64,000 bases of DNA from Sodalinema lacuna_A. Lineage in GTDB: Bacteria; Cyanobacteriota; Cyanobacteriia; Cyanobacteriales; Geitlerinemataceae. The stretch lies in contig FSSI02000024.1 in the NCBI GenBank assembly GCA_900149785.2, positions 1 to 64,000 on the forward strand, written 5' to 3'. Below the pieces are notes generated by a model. That model did not search any database. It was not told the DNA's origin and worked only from the letters and a program-made list of their open reading frames with translations. Shown here in pieces: positions 59,660 through 64,000 of this stretch (positions are counted from its first letter, which is position 1; every line of letters begins with the position of its first letter). Both the position numbers and the translations under genes were made by a program.

Positions 59660-61360
59660 ATGACAACGCCGGGCGATCGCTCCTTTATCCCAACCGCTTC
59701 ATCCTATCGCTGGAACCGGCCCAACTACTCCCGCAACCGTCGCCGCATCGAGATCTGGTCGTTTGTGGGTCGCTTTCTGTTTGAACTCTGGCTCAATGAC
59801 CGTAAATGGAGTTATTGGGGGGGCTACAGTGATGCCAAACTCGCGGCCCGTCGTCGCCGCTTGGCGATCTGGATTCGTGAAACGTTCCTGCAACTCGGTC
59901 CAACCTTCATTAAGCTCGGACAACTGTTTTCGACGCGATCGGATATTTTCCCGGCTGAGTATGTCGAAGAACTCTCAAAGCTTCAAGATCGAGTTCCGGC
60001 GTTTAGTTCCGAGTTAGCCTACGAGATTATCCAGGAAGACTTTGGCAAGCCCGCTCAGGAACTCTATCGCTATTTTGACCCGGTTCCCCTAGCCGCCGCC
60101 AGTTTGGGACAAGTTCATAAGGCTCAACTCAAGGGTGGCGAAGAAATTGTCGTGAAAGTCCAACGGCCCGGACTCAAGCGACTGTTTGACATCGATCTCG
60201 GCATTGCTCGGGGGGTTGCGCTCTATCTGCAAAACCACTCTAAATGGGGCAAAGGGCGTGATTGGATGGGCATTTATGACGAATGCTGCCGCATTCTCTA
60301 TCTTGAGATTGATTATCTCAACGAAGGACGTAACGCGGACACCTTTCGTCGCAACTTTCGGGGCGTTGACTGGGTACGAGTGCCGCGCGTCTATTGGCGC
60401 TACACCTCGGCGCGGGTGTTAACTCTCGAATATCGTCCAGGGATCAAAATTAGCCATTATGAGGCCCTCGAAGCGGCTGGCTTGGATCGTAAACATTTAG
60501 CCAGTCTTGGGGCGATCGCCTATCTCAATCAACTCCTCGATCACGGCTTCTTCCATGCTGATCCCCACCCCGGAAATTTAGCCGTTAGCCCAGATGGTGC
60601 CTTGATTTTCTATGATTTCGGCATGATGGGGCAAATTACCTCTAATCTGCGTCAGAAGCTGATGGAGTTGTTTTTTGGCGTGGCCCAACGGGATAGCGAT
60701 CGCGTGGTGCAAGCCCTGATTGCCGTAGAAGCGTTGGCCCCAATGCAGGATGTTGGCCCCGTGCGGCGATCGATCCAATATATCCTGGACAACCTCATGG
60801 ATAAGCCCTTTGAAGAGCAATCCGTCGAAGCCATCACCGATGATCTCTATGAAATTGCCTATGATCAGCCGTTCCGTTTTCCAGCAACTTTTACCTTTGT
60901 GATGCGGGCCTTCTCGACCCTAGAAGGAGTTGGCAAAGGTCTCGATCCCGACTTTAATTTTATGGAGGTGGCGAAACCGTTCGCGTTTGATCTTATGAAC
61001 CAAGGACGAGAAGACTATGGTAATGGCATTCTCTCAGAACTCGGTCGTCAGGCCAGTGAAGTGAGTTCAACCGCGTTGGGCTTACCTCGGCGTATTGAAG
61101 ATAGCCTAGAGAAACTAGAACGCGGCGATGTGCGGGTGCGAGTGCGGGCGACGGAAACCGATCGCCTACTGCGACGGATGGCCAACATGCAAATGACAAC
61201 GAATTATACCCTCTTAGTCAGTGCGTTGACGTTGTCCGCTACGATTCTAGTAGTCAGTGGAGAAGTCTGGTTAGCCGGAGGTGCTGCCCTGTTGGCGATC
61301 GCCTTTGCCTTAGCCCTACTTCGACTCATGGCGCGTATCAACCGAGCTGATCGCTTCTGA
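59660..61360 (+). CDS. ABC1/UbiB-family atypical kinase, second paralogue
   Basis: About 566 residues from the ATG at 59660 (MTTPGDRSF). Upstream starts in the same frame, for example a GTG near 59509 inside the preceding gene, would add a Ser/Thr-rich leader. The core has FIKLGQLFSTRSD, AAASLGQVHKAQL, IVVKVQRPGL, EIDYLNEGRNADTF, HADPHPGNL and FYDFGMMGQ. Two membrane helices near the C-terminus (TLLVSALTLSATILVVSG, GGAALLAIAFALALL) anchor it, unlike the paralogue at 15519. Probably involved in prenyl-lipid homeostasis at the thylakoid; the substrate is unknown. Confidence 0.85.
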   Translation: MTTPGDRSFIPTASSYRWNRPNYSRNRRRIEIWSFVGRFLFELWLNDRKWSYWGGYSDAKLAARRRRLAIWIRETFLQLGPTFIKLGQLFSTRSDIFPAEYVEELSKLQDRVPAFSSELAYEIIQEDFGKPAQELYRYFDPVPLAAASLGQVHKAQLKGGEEIVVKVQRPGLKRLFDIDLGIARGVALYLQNHSKWGKGRDWMGIYDECCRILYLEIDYLNEGRNADTFRRNFRGVDWVRVPRVYWRYTSARVLTLEYRPGIKISHYEALEAAGLDRKHLASLGAIAYLNQLLDHGFFHADPHPGNLAVSPDGALIFYDFGMMGQITSNLRQKLMELFFGVAQRDSDRVVQALIAVEALAPMQDVGPVRRSIQYILDNLMDKPFEEQSVEAITDDLYEIAYDQPFRFPATFTFVMRAFSTLEGVGKGLDPDFNFMEVAKPFAFDLMNQGREDYGNGILSELGRQASEVSSTALGLPRRIEDSLEKLERGDVRVRVRATETDRLLRRMANMQMTTNYTLLVSALTLSATILVVSGEVWLAGGAALLAIAFALALLRLMARINRADRF

Positions 61361-61395
61361 TTAGCCGCTCACCCGCAACGTTATAATTCTCAGGT

Positions 61396-62133
61396 ATGAA
61401 ACCAGCCTTTGCCGGCCAGAGTGATAAAGGTCTAATCCGGGCCGTCAACCAAGACGCTTACCACATCGATGAAGCTGGCCGCTTTTTTATTGTCGCCGAT
61501 GGCATGGGGGGTCATGCCGCTGGCCAAGACGCCAGTCGCATTGCCAAAGATGCCATCTGTCATCATCTTGAAGTTGGCTATGACCAAGATGATACACCCG
61601 AGACGCTTCTAAGAACCGCCTTTATTGGCGCGAACACGGCCATCATGGAGGATCAGTTGGTTCATCCTGAAAATGCCGATATGGGGACTACAGCCGTCGC
61701 GATTCTGCTGCAACCGGGACCCGATGGAGACATTTCTCAGGTGTGGTGCGCCAATTTGGGAGATTCTCGGATTTATCGCTTCCGCAATGGCAGTCTCGAA
61801 CAACTCACCGAAGATGATACCTGGGTCGCTCAAGCCATCAAAGCGGGAGTCTTGCCGGCAGATGAAGCCCGAGATCACCCCTGGCGACATGTGTTATCTC
61901 AATGTCTCGGCCGCGAAGATATGGGCGAGTTAGAGATTCGCGGTCTTGATGTAACCCCAGGCGATCAGTTTCTCCTCTGTAGCGATGGACTCAGCGAGGA
62001 ACTGACTGACGATCGCATTGCCGAAGAACTCACAGCCAGCAACGATTGTGACGACGCGGCCACCCGTCTGATCGAAGCGGCAAAGGCACAGGGCGGACGG
62101 GATAATATCACCGTTGTTTTAGTCAGGCTTTAA
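61396..62133 (+). CDS. pphA: PP2C phosphatase, PphA type
   Basis: 245 residues, consisting of a single PPM domain. Motifs are DKGLIRAVNQDAY, IVADGMGGHAAGQDAS, MGTTAVAILL, CANLGDSRIY, HPWRHVLSQCLGRED, LLCSDGLSEELTDD and GRDNITVVLV. It closely resembles the cyanobacterial PphA that dephosphorylates the nitrogen-signalling protein PII, especially in the HPWRHVLSQCLGRED segment. It lies 35 bp after the ABC1-kinase gene, probably in the same operon. A heptamer repeat and a strong terminator follow. The substrate call rests on recalled similarity. Confidence 0.82.
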   Translation: MKPAFAGQSDKGLIRAVNQDAYHIDEAGRFFIVADGMGGHAAGQDASRIAKDAICHHLEVGYDQDDTPETLLRTAFIGANTAIMEDQLVHPENADMGTTAVAILLQPGPDGDISQVWCANLGDSRIYRFRNGSLEQLTEDDTWVAQAIKAGVLPADEARDHPWRHVLSQCLGREDMGELEIRGLDVTPGDQFLLCSDGLSEELTDDRIAEELTASNDCDDAATRLIEAAKAQGGRDNITVVLVRL

Positions 62134-62145
62134 ACAGGGAACACC

Positions 62146-62187
62146 GGAACAGGGAACAGGGAACAGGGAACAGGGAACAGGGAACAG
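62146..62187. repeat. Heptamer tandem repeat GGAACAG
   Basis: Six exact GGAACAG units, the reverse complement of the CTGTTCC heptamer flanking the egt genes. They are followed by GGCAAGA-type units. Confidence 0.9.
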
Positions 62188-62225
62188 GGAAGAAGAAGGC
62201 AAGAGGCAAGGGGTAAGAGGCAAGA

Positions 62226-62252
62226 GGCGGGTAATCCTCACCCGCCTTTTTT
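62226..62252 (+). terminator. Rho-independent terminator after pphA
   Basis: GGCGGGT pairs with ACCCGCC (7 bp, 7-nt loop) and six T follow. It ends the operon of the small protein, ABC1 kinase and phosphatase. Confidence 0.85.
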
Positions 62253-62508
62253 ATTGCCTTCTATCCCCTAGCATTAGCCTAATGAATTTGGACAACCAAA
62301 ACGCCCAAACCTTTTAAAAAAAGAAACCTTGCTGATTTTTGATTGTCCATTCTCAACTGGCTATCCTCAACAGTGAGTTGCCCCAAATTGTCTCAGTCTT
62401 GGTTCAGGATGAGCATTTTTACCGTTGACAAATTGCTAAAACTCGTATCAGGGAATGGGGAACCTCAATGGATATTGTCCCGTCCTGAAAAATATCTGGG
62501 TGCAGATG

Positions 62509-62538
62509 TTGCATTTTCTGTCAAACCTTTGTTATATT
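62509..62538 (+). promoter_or_regulatory. Putative nblA promoter
   Basis: TTGCAT and TATATT are separated by 18 bp, placing a start site near 62545 and leaving a ~115-nt leader. The -10 lies within TTGTTATATTTTGTAACAA, an imperfect dyad (TTGTTA/TAACAA) that could bind a regulator. The rest of the 62253-62659 gap has no convincing gene. Confidence 0.45.
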
Positions 62539-62659
62539 TTGTAACAAGACAGGGGAAGCCCACTTCAACGATCCGGTTGACCCCCCAGGTTAGCCCGAGT
62601 TGAAGGACTCGAACTTACACCCTGTGTTGACGAGACGATTCGCTTGAGAGGTACATCAC

Positions 62660-62854
62660 ATGGACCGACCGATTCAACTCAGTCTCGAACAGCAGTTTAG
62701 TCTGCGTTCCTTCGAAACCCAAGTGGCTCAAATGAGCCATGAGCAAGCGCAACAGTTCCTTCTGAAACTGTACGAACAAATGATGTTGCGCGAAGTGACT
62801 TACAAAAATCTACTCAAACACCAATGGGGCATTGAACCCAATGGTATGTCGTAG
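62660..62854 (+). CDS. nblA: Phycobilisome degradation protein NblA
   Basis: 64 residues. NblA is a small helical adaptor that brings Clp protease to phycobilisomes during nutrient starvation. LSLEQQFSLRSFETQVAQMS, QAQQFLLKLYEQMMLRE and YKNLLKHQWGIEP match the family closely and the length fits. A GAGAGG site lies eight bases ahead of the ATG. It is monocistronic with a long leader and its own probable promoter. The window also holds a CpcT-like lyase and a PII phosphatase, both tied to the antenna or nitrogen status. Confidence 0.93.
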   Translation: MDRPIQLSLEQQFSLRSFETQVAQMSHEQAQQFLLKLYEQMMLREVTYKNLLKHQWGIEPNGMS

Positions 62855-63034
62855 ACTGTCCCTTTAAGACTCTCTCAGGGCGACCTCCGTCTCTGGCTCA
62901 GTTCCTGGCTGTGGGAAACGAACCAGGGGTGCTGAGGCGTTACTGGAGACTCTCTAACCCTGCTGCTTAGCCCCGGATGACAGACTCCGTGACTACCTAG
63001 GTGACCGCAAATTCGACTACCCTAGGAATGAACA

Positions 63035-63937
63035 ATGTCTTCGGGACGCAAGCCTGATATGTTTCAAAACCTTCTCATCTGTACAGATTTACACGACGGT
63101 CTACATCGACTGGTTCGCTTCGTTCCTAGCCTGGCCGCCTCAGGAATCCGTAAACTCGTTTTCTTTCACTCTGTTCGCGTTGATGACGATCGCGGTGTCC
63201 CCAAAGTCAACCAAACCGCGATCGATACCGCTCGCCAACGCCTATCCGTCGCTCAGGATAACGTTCCTGACGGTGTCGAGGTCGAGGTGGTTGTCGAATC
63301 TGATCGCATTGTTGAAAATATCCTCAACACGATTAAAACCCACCACTGCGATCTGGTTCTTCTCGGAACCGACAACAAAACGCTCCTAAACGAAAAACTC
63401 TTTGGTAGCACCACCGCCGAACTGGTTGAACGGATTAAAATTCCGCTGCTAGTTGTCCGTCCGGCGTTGATGTCCACCTATACCCGCGAGGAACTCGACT
63501 TACGCTGTCGCCATCTATTGCGCTATCTTCTGATTGCCTATGATGACAGTAACACCGCCAAGACCTTAGTCAAGCAGATTAGCGAGACCGCCCGCAACCG
63601 TCCCGAGAACTCCTTAGAACACTGTCTTCTCGCCTGGGCCGTCGAATCTAAGAGTCGCCGAGAAATCCCTCAATCCCAAACCATCGAGGATGCTGAGGAA
63701 AAACTCGCCGCCGTCAAACAGGAATTAGAACAACTCAACCTAACCGTCGCCACCGCCGTTCGAGAAGAAGAGCGTTTGCAAGCGATGATGACTCTGTCTA
63801 TGGAGTATGACATCAGTGCGATCGCCGTCAACTCCCCGAGCGTTCCTCGCCTCCTAGAATGGTCGCGGCCCAACTTCGCCAACCTCCTCTTGCGTCGCAG
63901 TTGGCATCCCGTTCTCTTCTTCCCAGACCCCGAGTAA
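63035..63937 (+). CDS. Tandem universal stress protein (UspA-like)
   Basis: 300 residues. The first Usp domain (~9-150) has FQNLLICTDLHDG, DLVLLGTDNKTLLNEKLFGSTTAELVERIKIPLLVVRP. The second half (~165-300) starts YLLIAYDDSNTAKTL and ends SVPRLLEWSRPNFANLLLRRSWHPVLFFPDP, with a degenerate nucleotide-binding end. The first domain has a G-x2-G-like LGTDNK...GSTT site, so ATP binding is possible there. AGGA lies ahead of the ATG at 63035. Role in stress resistance is a family-level statement. Nothing is seen in the last 63 bases. Confidence 0.78.
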   Translation: MSSGRKPDMFQNLLICTDLHDGLHRLVRFVPSLAASGIRKLVFFHSVRVDDDRGVPKVNQTAIDTARQRLSVAQDNVPDGVEVEVVVESDRIVENILNTIKTHHCDLVLLGTDNKTLLNEKLFGSTTAELVERIKIPLLVVRPALMSTYTREELDLRCRHLLRYLLIAYDDSNTAKTLVKQISETARNRPENSLEHCLLAWAVESKSRREIPQSQTIEDAEEKLAAVKQELEQLNLTVATAVREEERLQAMMTLSMEYDISAIAVNSPSVPRLLEWSRPNFANLLLRRSWHPVLFFPDPE

Positions 63938-64000
63938 GGCAAACTTCTGGGAAATCGGAGTCCGAAATGTGATAAGTATAAGGTGAAAGTCCTTACATTC

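Noticed and set aside
62343..62603. 86-codon frame upstream of nblA
   Set aside because: No conserved features, and it contains the likely nblA promoter and leader.
62580..62640. tRNA-like stretch (GGACTCGAACTT) in the nblA leader
   Set aside because: The T arm does not pair properly and no D or anticodon arm could be built on either strand.

Overview
The window is chromosomal DNA of a cyanobacterium. The HIP1 octamer GCGATCGC and its core occur throughout. The gene content includes phylloquinone, tocopherol and carotenoid hydroxylation genes, a CpcT/CpeT bilin lyase, the phycobilisome-degradation adaptor NblA, a PphA-type PP2C phosphatase and a COP23-domain protein. Short tandem heptamer repeats between genes resemble those of filamentous non-heterocystous cyanobacteria, but I cannot assign a genus from sequence alone. 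No rRNA, CRISPR array, prophage or complete insertion sequence was seen. All function calls are homology judgements made by eye.

Layout. 1-4 kb: a membrane gene cut by the left edge, a small barrel-like secreted protein, tRNA-Thr and tRNA-Tyr, an HpsJ-like protein and a secreted cysteine-rich protein. 4-6 kb: tocopherol genes (gamma-tocopherol methyltransferase, homogentisate phytyltransferase). 6-9.4 kb: PP2C phosphatase, pseudouridine synthase, tRNA-Cys and cofG. 9.4-11.7 kb: the ergothioneine pair egtC-egtB between two inverted ~110-bp repeats. 11.7-18.5 kb: phylloquinone genes menF, menA and menC, then an ABC1/UbiB-type kinase and crtR. 18.8-27.5 kb: COP23 protein, several uncharacterised proteins, a GT39-type glycosyltransferase, a small gene behind a long structured leader, and a large lipoprotein. 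27.5-31.6 kb: NarL-type regulator, two histidine kinases and a TPR protein. 31.9-35 kb: CpdA phosphodiesterase, then cbiD and cobM (corrin biosynthesis) with a wrecked Doc toxin and its intact antitoxin between them. 35-43.6 kb: small housekeeping and hypothetical genes, including a DMT transporter, VanX-type dipeptidase, CpcT-like lyase, hisC and an HtrA-type protease. 43.6-49.5 kb: a dead GGDEF gene, its living paralogue, a MoxR ATPase and a large hybrid histidine kinase. 50-57 kb: CHAT protease, cysteine desulfurase, homoserine kinase, an HD-like protein and a coiled-coil protein. 57-64 kb: a kinase-like protein with altered catalytic residues, a small thylakoid-type protein, a second ABC1 kinase, PphA, NblA and a tandem universal stress protein.

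The most notable signals are about genome dynamics. A 74-bp element ending in a 28-bp perfect palindrome occurs twice, and both copies sit inside dead genes: a doc toxin gene and a GGDEF gene. In the doc case the fragments on either side of the element can still be read as Doc protein, while the 3' half is missing and the antitoxin remains. The egtC-egtB operon is enclosed by inverted copies of another palindromic repeat. Heptamer repeats, an 11-bp array, a 14-bp array and a 15-bp array fill many intergenic spaces. One heptamer tract would be mistaken for the N-terminus of MenC. Five convergent gene pairs overlap at their ends.

Functional themes: isoprenoid and quinone metabolism (tocopherol, phylloquinone, zeaxanthin-type carotenoids, two ABC1 kinases) and signalling (two PP2C phosphatases, a divergent kinase, three histidine kinases, one regulator, c-di-GMP and cyclic-nucleotide enzymes).
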